A stretch of DNA of 5,564 nt from JBCDIQ01 sp039024295 (GTDB lineage: Bacteria > Bacteroidota > Bacteroidia > J057). Location: NCBI GenBank assembly GCA_039024295.1, contig JBCDIQ010000373.1, forward strand, positions 1-5,564. Direction: 5' to 3'. Positions 1 to 5,564 of the stretch are shown here, piece after piece. The notes under the pieces are model-generated. The model was not told the origin of the DNA. It saw only the letters and a program-made list of their open reading frames with translations, and made no database searches. Position 1 is the first letter of the stretch, and the number at the start of each line of letters is the position of its first letter. The position numbers and the translations under genes were made by a program.

Positions 1-1173
1 CTCTTCTCGGAGGTGATTTTTGAGTACCTGATGGTTGATCGGCTCATCATCTACCACCAAAATTTGGATGGCTTCGTCCCGATTAGGCACCACCGTTTCT
101 TCCGTTTGAGGTGTCTCTGGAAGTACCAATGGCGTAAGCCTTGTAGTTGTGCCAATATCTGTGCTAATTTGAGCAGGTTGCGTACTCAATGGCAAGGTGA
201 AGAAAAAAGTGGAGCCTTTGCCAAGGGTTGATTCTACCCACATCGACCCTCCATGTTTTTCAACCAATACCTTGGAAATACTGAGGCCCAATCCTGTACC
301 CGCAAACTTACGTTCGGTAGAACCATCTACTTGTTCAAACGCCTCGAAAATCGCCGATTTCTTGTCTTCAGGAATGCCGGTCCCTGTGTCTGAGACGGCC
401 ACTTGGAGCATGCCGTCGTGCTCTTTTGCTGAGACACGAACAAACCCTGTTTCGGTAAACTTTACAGAATTTCCTACAAGGTTATACAGCACCTGGGTCA
501 GTCGATTTTCGTCGACAAAAGCTGCAGGAAGGTCTTCTCCGATGTTATTTTCCAGCTTCAAATCTTTGCCTTGGGTAAGGGGAGCAGACACTTGTAAGAC
601 AACATCAACGACAGATTTGAGGTCTATGGGACGTTGGTACAAAAGGATGTCTGCATTCTTGATCCGGGAGAAGTCGAGCAAGTCGTTCACCAGTGAGGCC
701 AGGCGTTTTCCAGAAGCCACAACCATCCCCAGATTTAGCTTGACTTCATCGTCTTCTGCTTGGTCAAACAGCCCTTCAGTAATGCCAATGATCCCATTCA
801 GGGGCGTACGAAGCTCATGGGAGGTATTGGCCAGGAACTGGTCCTTGAGCTTATCAATTTGTTCCAACCGTTCTGCACGTTCACGTTCGAGGGCGACCTG
901 CTGGCGTTCCAAATCTACTTCACGAGCGCGTTCTTTACGTTGTTGGCGATCCCGATACAGGAAGAATGCCAGCAGGGCAAGGCCAATTCCCACAAAAATA
1001 CTGTAGTTGCGCTGACGAATTTCTGACTCAAATGCAGCTTTTGTTTCAGCTTTTTTCCTGACATAAGAAAGAGAATCAGCCAAAGCTTTACGGTCGTATT
1101 CAAACTCAAACGTAGCTTTCTGGTTGGCTTCGCTTTCGATGCTGTCACGCGCGGCGATGAAAGCCTTGTACAT
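1..1173 (-). repeat. Long direct repeat, copy A (membrane-kinase segment of the downstream gene)
   Basis: This segment aligns to 3902-5053 in the same orientation. The offset is 3901 bases on the kinase side and 3880 after one 21-base gap at 895-915. It covers the end of the last TPR, stalk, membrane helix, coiled coil, kinase and start of the receiver. In one sampled 60-base stretch (541-600 against 4442-4501) there are 11 differences, all silent, so the duplication is old and constrained. Copy A may extend past the left edge. Confidence 0.9.
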
Positions 1174-2646
1174 GGTCAGTGACTTTTGGTGCGCTCCAAT
1201 CGCTTCATATGCTTCATGAAGAGAATTGGCCGCAAACTTCATGCTTTCAATATCATAAGACGCTTTCGCTAGCGAATACGATCGTTCGCAGTATGCGATT
1301 GCTTCCTGGTAATTACCACGCTCCAGGCTTATCCTGCCAATGTTGTGAAGCACCCAGGCGATCCCCCGCTTGGAACCTAACTCCTCAAATAATCGAAGGC
1401 TTTCGGTATACCCAAGCAAGGCCGTGTCGTAGTCTCCTCGTTCTTTATATATGCCACCAATGTTGCTGAGTGACCAGGCAATTCCTGCTTTTTCGTCCAG
1501 TTTTTGTCGAATAGCGAGGCTTTTCTCGTAGTAGGCCAATGCCTGTTCCATTTCTCCCTGTGCCTCGTAATTGGTGCCTATCACATTGTACACCCACCCA
1601 ATTGAGGAAGTATCTTTTAGCTCTTCGTACATCCTGAGGCTTTCAAAAAAGTATTCCAGTGCCTTCTCGTGCTCTCCCAACTCGCCGTAGATTCCCCCTA
1701 TTTTGGCAAATGCATATATGCGAGCCTTGACCTTGCTTCCTTCTGAAATTTCCAAAATTTTGGTATAATACTCCATGGCTCGCGTATAATCACCCTTGGA
1801 ATTGAAAATTGCCCCGATGGAACTCAGGGTTGAAGCAAGCATGGCTGTATCCTTGTTGTCCTCATATATCTCTCGGCTTTTTTTATAATACCCCAATGCT
1901 TGTGAGAGGTCATCCTGGATCTCAAATACACTGCCAATGTGAAGGTAGGTATCTCCAACCGCTAATTTATTTCCCAAGGCTTCCCATATGGACTTACTCT
2001 GGGTAAAGTATTCGAGAGCCTTTTCATATTCTCCCTTTTCCTCGTAAAGTCGTCCAATGTTGGTCAACACCCTGGCGACATTGCTGGTTCTTGCTAATTT
2101 TTCATGTACATCTATGCTTTTGAGGTAATGGGATAAGGCCTCATCGTAATTGTTGAGGTTAAAATGGTTCCATCCAATGCTGGCGAATGCATAGGCTGCA
2201 CCCAGGGTGTCCCCTAAAGCTTCTTTCAGAGACAAACATCGCTGGTTGTAGTTCAAGGCCCGTTTATGGTCTCGATACCGGGTGTAAATCATGCCCAGGT
2301 TTTGGTAAGCCCTCCCGAGTGATTTGCGATAGAACTTGGCCTTTTTACTGTTGGCAGCAGCATTGTTATTCTGTAAATACGCTAGACATGCCTGTTCTAT
2401 CCTTTTGTTGATGACGATGCTGGAATCCCAATCCACCTGATAAATAATATCCCCCCATATAAGTTGTGCGGTAATGATGGTGGTATCGTTACGCGCTAGT
2501 TTTATGGCTTGCTTCAAGGAGTCAACCTGACTTTTCTCCTCCTGAGTCAGTTGGGGAAAAGCTGAGGTGGGGACTGCCATAAGCACTATTAACAACCAAA
2601 ACCGGATGAAACCTGTCAGATTATTAATAGAAGGAAGTAAGCTCAT
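1..2646 (-). CDS. TPR-sensor hybrid histidine kinase with receiver (C-terminus off left edge)
   Basis: I translated this frame by hand: 882 sense codons from the ATG at 2646 to base 1, no stop inside, product continuing past the edge. The start is the first ATG after an in-frame TAG at 2659-2661 and begins a credible signal peptide (residues 1-29). Ten 40-residue TPR units follow (about 108-500), then a charged helical stalk (499-547), one transmembrane helix (548-564), a coiled coil (565-605) and the kinase. His610 in SHELRTPLNG is the predicted autophosphorylation site; ATP-binding boxes are Asn722/Asn726, DTGTG at 753-757, FEAFEQ at 767-772 and GTGLGLS from 783. A receiver begins near 861 with its acidic pair Asp866/Asp867, then the window ends. 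Inferred role: a periplasmic TPR sensor driving cytoplasmic phosphotransfer. By analogy with its upstream paralogue, a cyclase may follow the receiver, but this is unseen. The signal is unknown. Confidence 0.93.
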   Translation of the reverse strand, partial: MSLLPSINNLTGFIRFWLLIVLMAVPTSAFPQLTQEEKSQVDSLKQAIKLARNDTTIITAQLIWGDIIYQVDWDSSIVINKRIEQACLAYLQNNNAAANSKKAKFYRKSLGRAYQNLGMIYTRYRDHKRALNYNQRCLSLKEALGDTLGAAYAFASIGWNHFNLNNYDEALSHYLKSIDVHEKLARTSNVARVLTNIGRLYEEKGEYEKALEYFTQSKSIWEALGNKLAVGDTYLHIGSVFEIQDDLSQALGYYKKSREIYEDNKDTAMLASTLSSIGAIFNSKGDYTRAMEYYTKILEISEGSKVKARIYAFAKIGGIYGELGEHEKALEYFFESLRMYEELKDTSSIGWVYNVIGTNYEAQGEMEQALAYYEKSLAIRQKLDEKAGIAWSLSNIGGIYKERGDYDTALLGYTESLRLFEELGSKRGIAWVLHNIGRISLERGNYQEAIAYCERSYSLAKASYDIESMKFAANSLHEAYEAIGAHQKSLTMYKAFIAARDSIESEANQKATFEFEYDRKALADSLSYVRKKAETKAAFESEIRQRNYSIFVGIGLALLAFFLYRDRQQRKERAREVDLERQQVALERERAERLEQIDKLKDQFLANTSHELRTPLNGIIGITEGLFDQAEDDEVKLNLGMVVASGKRLASLVNDLLDFSRIKNADILLYQRPIDLKSVVDVVLQVSAPLTQGKDLKLENNIGEDLPAAFVDENRLTQVLYNLVGNSVKFTETGFVRVSAKEHDGMLQVAVSDTGTGIPEDKKSAIFEAFEQVDGSTERKFAGTGLGLSISKVLVEKHGGSMWVESTLGKGSTFFFTLPLSTQPAQISTDIGTTTRLTPLVLPETPQTEETVVPNRDEAIQILVVDDEPINHQVLKNHLREE
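955..1005 (-). other. Transmembrane helix of the downstream kinase
   Basis: Residues 548-564 are an uninterrupted hydrophobic stretch (core IFVGIGLALLAFFLY). Basic residues on the C-terminal side (RDRQQRKER) fit a cytoplasmic kinase. It aligns without gaps to the helix of the upstream paralogue. Confidence 0.85.
1147..2325 (-). repeat. 120-base coding repeat: ten TPR units of the downstream kinase
   Basis: Residues 108-500 fall into ten units, the first nine in a 40-residue register starting at 108, 148, 188, 228, 268, 307, 347, 387 and 427; the unit from 268 is 39 residues, and the last (467-500) is shorter. Most units carry an [S/A/N]xIG motif in the first helix, then G-[E/D/N]-Y-x-x-A and a [Y/H]x-x-[S/K] second helix. 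The long unit, with a [EK]xLG[DNS]K end, is the extended TPR type seen in many bacterial signalling proteins. Units are diverged at the DNA level, so this is an old array. Confidence 0.88.
2560..2646 (-). other. Signal peptide of the downstream kinase
   Basis: Residues 1-29 have Arg15, then a hydrophobic core (FWLLIVLMAV, 16-25) and a small-residue end (Thr-Ser-Ala, 27-29) fitting signal peptidase I cleavage after Ala29. There is no lipobox Cys. With the single helix at 548-564 this places the TPR domain outside the cytoplasm and the kinase inside. An uncleaved N-terminal anchor is the alternative. Starting at Met23 (2580) would destroy the signal, which supports the ATG at 2646. Confidence 0.75.
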
Positions 2647-2731
2647 CTCGCAGGAATGCTAGCTGATTAGTTCTCCAAGATATGGAAAATATTCTCAGGC
2701 TGTCATATTTCTGCCAAAATAAGCGGGTTCG
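2647..2731 (-). other. Intergenic spacer between the two kinase genes
   Basis: These 85 bases hold no convincing hairpin terminator and no AGGAGG-like ribosome binding site before the ATG at 2646 (the adjacent bases read CTGCGAG). Bacteroidota genes often lack such a site. A TTGGCA followed after 17 bases by GAATAT, or TTG with a TATTTTCC about 23 bases on, is only a weak promoter resemblance. Co-transcription of the two genes is therefore plausible but unproven. Confidence 0.5.
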
Positions 2732-5564
2732 CTACTTCGCCTCCATTCTTTCAACGCCAGTCCAGTTTTCGGCTGCGCTAGGTTGTTGTAGTTGCTGTAC
2801 CCGGTAAAGGAAGTACCCTGCGGTGAGGTCTTCCGGGTTTCGGGCGACGACTTGTTGGAATGCTTGCTCTGCGAGTGTGAAGTCTCCTGTAAGGTACGCC
2901 TGAATGCCTTCATTGAAGGTAATGAGGTTTGCGAGTTTTTTGTCTCGCAAAGGTTTAGGTTCACCATCGAGGCATTCGTAGACTTTCATTGGCTCCTTTT
3001 TCCCTTTGAGCTGCACCTGGCCGAGGTATCGGCAATGAGCTTGCAGCTCTGGCAGCAGCTCTTGGTAGCTGAATCCGCTCATGAGGATAGAGGCTCGGTA
3101 GTATTTCGTGAGCCCTTCCATCCGTGCGGCGGTATTTACCGTGTCTGAGATAATCGCTGGGTCTGATCGCTGCTGGTCTCCGATGATGCCCATGATGAGC
3201 GAACCTGTGTGGAAGCCCATGCCCACGCTGATCGGTAGACGATTTTGGGAAACTCTGGTCTCATTGTACCGCCTGATTTCTGCCTGCATCATGATGGTGG
3301 CCTTTAGGGCGTCAGAAGGGCTTTGCTGGAAGAGGGCCATGATGCCATCGCCGAGGAACTGGTTCACAAACCCCTGGTTCGCATTGATGATAGGGGCCAT
3401 CCGCTGTGCATAGGCATTTACAAAGCCGAAGTTCTCATCTGGGGTCATTTGCTCGGCCATGGTGGTGTAGCTTCGGATATCGGTAAACAGCACCGTCACA
3501 TCTCGTTCGATGTTGTCGCCCAACTGTACCTCTGTGATTTGCTCCCTCCCGAGTGTTTTGATGAATTCGGTTGGCACAAACCGACTGGTGGCTTCATTGA
3601 TTCGATGCAAGGTCAAATGGGTATTCATCCTTGCGAGGAATTCTTCCTTGCTAAACGGCTTGGCCATGTAATCATTGGCACCGGTATTGAGGCCCTGAAC
3701 AAGGTCCGCCACCTGATTCTTGGCTGTCACCATGATGATGGGCAATTCAGATGGCAAATACTGCTGACGAATCTTTTGGCAGACTTCGTACCCACTCATC
3801 CGAGGCATCATGACATCGAGGAATACCAAATCATACGTATTTCCCGCACGAACTAAGTCCAGGGCTTCTTCCCCATTCATGGCAGAGGTGACCTGGTAAT
3901 ACTCCTCCCGAAGGTGGTTTTTGAGCACCTGATGGTTGATGGGTTCATCATCCACGACCAGTATCTGAATGGCCTGGTTATTTGTAACTACAGCGGCAGA
4001 TTTAACTGCTGTTGCATCTGGCATGCTAAGGGGTGTCAGTCGAGCAGCGGTACCCACCTCGGTGGTGACCTGCGCAGCTTCCTTGCTCAATGGAAGGGTA
4101 AAGAAGAAAGTCGAGCCTTTGCCGAGTTCAGATTCTACCCACATGGAGCCGCCATGCTTTTCAATCAGGACTTTGGAAATACTCAGTCCCAAGCCTGTTC
4201 CGGCAAACTGACGTTCAGCTGAGCCATCGGCCTGTTCGAAGGCTTCGAAGATGGCCTCTTTTTTATCCTCAGGGATGCCTGTACCCGTATCAGAAACTGC
4301 TACTTGCAGCATGCCTTGCTTCTCTTCTGCTGCCACGCTAACAAAACCCGTTTCAGTGAATTTGACCGAGTTGCCCACCAAATTGTACAAGATTTGACTT
4401 AACCTATTTTCATCCACGAAGGCTGCGGGGAGTTCGTCTTTGATGTTGTTCTCTAGCTTCAAATCTTTGCCCTGAGTTAAGGGAGCAGAGACTTGCAGCA
4501 CCACATCCACCACAGATTTCAGATCAATGGGCCGCTGGTAGAGCAAAATGTCTGCATTCTTGATGCGGGAGAAATCGAGCAAGTCGTTCACTAAAGAGGC
4601 AAGTCGTTTTCCTGAAGCCACGACCATGCCGAGGTTTTGCTTCATCTCCTCATCCTCAGCCTGGTCAAAAAGCCCTTCGGTAATGCCGATGATGCCATTC
4701 AAGGGCGTTCGAAGCTCGTGGGAGGTATTGGCCAGGAATTGGTCCTTGAGCTTGTCGATCTGCTCCAGCCGTTCGGCGCGCTCGCGCTCCAGGGCCACTT
4801 CCTGGGCACGGGCCTTGCGCTGCTGTTGATCGCGGTAGAAGAAGAAGCCAATCAGCCCCAGGCCAATAGCGACAAAGATGCCGTAGTTCCGTTGCCGAAT
4901 CTCCGACTGGTAAGCAGCTTCTGTTTCGGCCTTTTCTTTTACGTAGGCCAATGAATCGGAAAGGGCTTTTCGGTCATATTCGAATTGTAATGTTGCTTTT
5001 TGGTTGGCTTCACTTTCCAGGCTGTCACGGGCATTAACGTATTCTTCGTGCATCCTTAGAGCCTTTTGATACTGGCCGATTGCCTTGTAGCTTTGGAAAA
5101 GGGTATTTGAGACTTTCTGGAGTTGAACTAAATTACCGGTTTCTTGTGCCAAAATATAGGCCTTCTCCCCGTATTCAATCCCCTTTTTATAGGTCCGTAT
5201 TTTATTGTATGTGTGGCCGATATTGTGAAGTGAGAGGGTAATGCCCGGTTTGTCTCCAAGTGTTTCATTGATTTTCAGGCTCTTGAAATAGTATTCCAAT
5301 GCAGTATCATAATTACCTTTCTTATAATAAAGAGCCCCAATGTTATTTAGGGAAGTAGCTATTCCTGATTGCTTTCCTAGTTCCTCTTTTACTTTTAGGC
5401 TTTCGGAATAATATTCCAATGCTTTATCATATGTCCTTTGCTTTTCATAAATAAATCCAATGTTATTCAAGGAAGTAGCTATTCTGAATTTATCTCCCAT
5501 TTCTTCGTTGACTTTCAGGCATTTAGAATAATATTCCATTGCTTTTGGATAGTTTCCCTGATTC
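2732..5564 (-). CDS. TPR-sensor hybrid histidine kinase / receiver / class III nucleotide cyclase (N-terminus off right edge)
   Basis: The frame is open to the right edge. The ATG at 5539 lies inside a TPR (codons before it read NQGNYPKA), so the true start is outside the window; residues here count from that ATG, giving 935 to the TAG at 2732-2734. TPR units run to about 171, then a stalk, a transmembrane helix (220-235) and a coiled coil. The kinase (266-484) has His274, Asn386/Asn390, DTGTG at 417-421 and GTGLG at 447-451. The receiver (525-643) has Asp530/Asp531, phospho-acceptor Asp575, Thr605 and Lys627. The class III cyclase (678-858) keeps metal-binding Asp687 and Asp731, Asn802 and Arg806, but has Gln727 and Ala795 where Lys and Asp/Thr usually select the base. 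A TPR-like tail (872-918) ends it. Inferred role: a periplasmic cue controls phosphotransfer to the receiver and so cyclic nucleotide synthesis. Every kinase and receiver key residue is present. cAMP, cGMP or no product cannot be decided. Confidence 0.95.
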   Translation of the reverse strand, partial: NQGNYPKAMEYYSKCLKVNEEMGDKFRIATSLNNIGFIYEKQRTYDKALEYYSESLKVKEELGKQSGIATSLNNIGALYYKKGNYDTALEYYFKSLKINETLGDKPGITLSLHNIGHTYNKIRTYKKGIEYGEKAYILAQETGNLVQLQKVSNTLFQSYKAIGQYQKALRMHEEYVNARDSLESEANQKATLQFEYDRKALSDSLAYVKEKAETEAAYQSEIRQRNYGIFVAIGLGLIGFFFYRDQQQRKARAQEVALERERAERLEQIDKLKDQFLANTSHELRTPLNGIIGITEGLFDQAEDEEMKQNLGMVVASGKRLASLVNDLLDFSRIKNADILLYQRPIDLKSVVDVVLQVSAPLTQGKDLKLENNIKDELPAAFVDENRLSQILYNLVGNSVKFTETGFVSVAAEEKQGMLQVAVSDTGTGIPEDKKEAIFEAFEQADGSAERQFAGTGLGLSISKVLIEKHGGSMWVESELGKGSTFFFTLPLSKEAAQVTTEVGTAARLTPLSMPDATAVKSAAVVTNNQAIQILVVDDEPINHQVLKNHLREEYYQVTSAMNGEEALDLVRAGNTYDLVFLDVMMPRMSGYEVCQKIRQQYLPSELPIIMVTAKNQVADLVQGLNTGANDYMAKPFSKEEFLARMNTHLTLHRINEATSRFVPTEFIKTLGREQITEVQLGDNIERDVTVLFTDIRSYTTMAEQMTPDENFGFVNAYAQRMAPIINANQGFVNQFLGDGIMALFQQSPSDALKATIMMQAEIRRYNETRVSQNRLPISVGMGFHTGSLIMGIIGDQQRSDPAIISDTVNTAARMEGLTKYYRASILMSGFSYQELLPELQAHCRYLGQVQLKGKKEPMKVYECLDGEPKPLRDKKLANLITFNEGIQAYLTGDFTLAEQAFQQVVARNPEDLTAGYFLYRVQQLQQPSAAENWTGVERMEAK
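2786..2926 (-). other. TPR-like C-terminal tail after the cyclase
   Basis: Residues 872-918 read as one or one and a half TPR-type helical hairpins: FNEGIQAYLTGDFTLAEQAF, then VVARNPEDLTAGYFLYR. The Gly-Asp-Phe turn, Ala-Glu-x-Ala-Phe helix and Asn-Pro-x-Asp turn are TPR signatures. It is cytoplasmic, unlike the N-terminal TPRs, and could bind a partner or pack against the cyclase. That role is inference. Confidence 0.7.
2966..3508 (-). other. Class III adenylate/guanylate cyclase domain
   Basis: Residues 678-858 of the upstream protein. Recognised from VLFTDIRSYTT (Asp687), NQFLGDGIMALF (Asp731), the GFHTGSLIMGIIG block (776-788) and SDTVNTAARME (Asn802, Arg806). The helical linker before it (RFVPTEFIKTLG, 653-664) is typical of cyclases placed after receivers in bacterial hybrid proteins. 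Class III domains work as dimers with active sites at the interface, so this one would be expected to homodimerise beneath the kinase dimer. The two base-selecting positions are substituted (Gln727, Ala795). Confidence 0.92.
3611..3967 (-). other. Response-regulator receiver domain
   Basis: Residues 525-643 of the upstream protein. The acidic pair Asp530/Asp531, phospho-acceptor Asp575 in FLDVMMPRMSG, Thr605 and Lys627 are all in place, so the domain should be phosphorylatable. It sits directly between kinase and cyclase, the natural position for controlling the cyclase. Confidence 0.93.
3902..5053 (-). repeat. Long direct repeat, copy B (membrane-kinase segment of the upstream gene)
   Basis: Partner of the copy at 1-1173. 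Protein identity is highest from the coiled coil through the ATPase domain (217 of 236 residues by hand count). It is lowest in the linker between kinase and receiver (residues 485-525), which nevertheless keeps the same length in both proteins. Confidence 0.9.
4835..4882 (-). other. Transmembrane helix of the upstream kinase-cyclase
   Basis: Residues 220-235 (core IFVAIGLGLIGFFFY) are followed by a basic cytoplasmic segment. It is the only clear membrane span in the visible part, separating the TPR sensor from the kinase, receiver and cyclase. Confidence 0.85.
5027..5564 (-). repeat. 120-base coding repeat: TPR units of the upstream kinase-cyclase
   Basis: The visible units start at residues 18, 58, 98 and 138, with a partial unit before them reaching the edge. 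Units 18-57 and 58-97 share the same nine residues (IATSLNNIG) and are very similar in DNA: the bases near 5337-5365 match those near 5457-5485 with few changes. This suggests a fairly recent unit duplication. The array must continue beyond the right edge. Confidence 0.87.

Noticed and set aside
197..1006. Plus-strand open frame of 269 codons, rich in Ser, Arg and Thr
   Set aside because: It lies antisense to the kinase core of the downstream gene. Its composition is that of a reverse-frame shadow, a similar shadow appears opposite the upstream kinase (about 3969-4211 and 4548-4829), and no domain is recognisable.
915..1148. Minus-strand frame of 77 codons within the downstream gene's stalk region
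   Set aside because: It is a different frame from the intact kinase, which reads through this region without interruption.
1..1173. Assembly duplication of one kinase gene
   Set aside because: The copies differ at many silent sites, by a 21-base in-frame gap and by wholly different TPR domains, so they are genuine paralogues.
2647..2731. Strong promoter or terminator between the genes
   Set aside because: Only weak partial matches to promoter elements, a short palindrome (GCTAGC) and a 4-base stem are present; none supports a firm call.
2695..2967. Minus-strand open frame of 90 codons crossing the end of the upstream gene
   Set aside because: It overlaps the real C-terminus in another frame, with Ser/Thr/Lys-rich low-meaning sequence. 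The cyclase gene runs intact through the region.
3323..3856. Plus-strand open frame of 177 codons
   Set aside because: It is antisense to the receiver and cyclase of the upstream gene, whose motifs are complete, and it shows no recognisable family signature.
5537..5539. ATG as the start of the upstream gene
   Set aside because: The frame stays open to the edge and the preceding codons (NQGNYPKA) complete a TPR helix. No signal peptide follows this ATG, although the membrane topology calls for one.

Overview
The window carries two long genes, both on the minus strand, lying head to tail in transcription order. Each runs off one edge, and together they fill all but 85 bases. Both encode membrane-anchored hybrid sensor histidine kinases with an extracytoplasmic tetratricopeptide-repeat (TPR) sensor. 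The architecture is a tandem of 40-residue TPRs, a charged helical stalk, one transmembrane helix, a short coiled coil, a histidine kinase core and a receiver. In the complete C-terminus a class III adenylate/guanylate cyclase and a TPR-like tail follow. This layout, the stalk style and the absence of a Shine-Dalgarno sequence suggest a Bacteroidota bacterium, perhaps a Saprospiria- or Cytophagia-like lineage. That is inference from protein style only; no rRNA or marker gene is present.

Layout, in transcription order (right to left). From 5564 to 2732 is the upstream paralogue, missing its N-terminus beyond the right edge but with an intact C-terminus: TPRs, transmembrane helix, kinase, receiver, cyclase, TPR-like tail. 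From 2731 to 2647 is a short spacer with no clear terminator, ribosome binding site or strong promoter. From 2646 to 1 is the downstream paralogue. It has its natural start, a signal peptide, ten TPR units, a transmembrane helix and a kinase, and is cut just after the acidic pair of its receiver. No credible gene was found on the plus strand; its open frames are antisense shadows of these two genes.

The two proteins are clear tandem duplicates. By hand alignment the segment from the coiled coil to the end of the kinase ATPase domain differs at 19 of 236 residues, while the TPR sensors have diverged widely. The inference is two sensors for different periplasmic cues feeding near-identical kinase outputs. 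In at least the upstream protein the output also includes a cyclase whose two nucleotide-selecting residues are non-canonical. The two kinases also differ by exactly one coiled-coil heptad next to the membrane.
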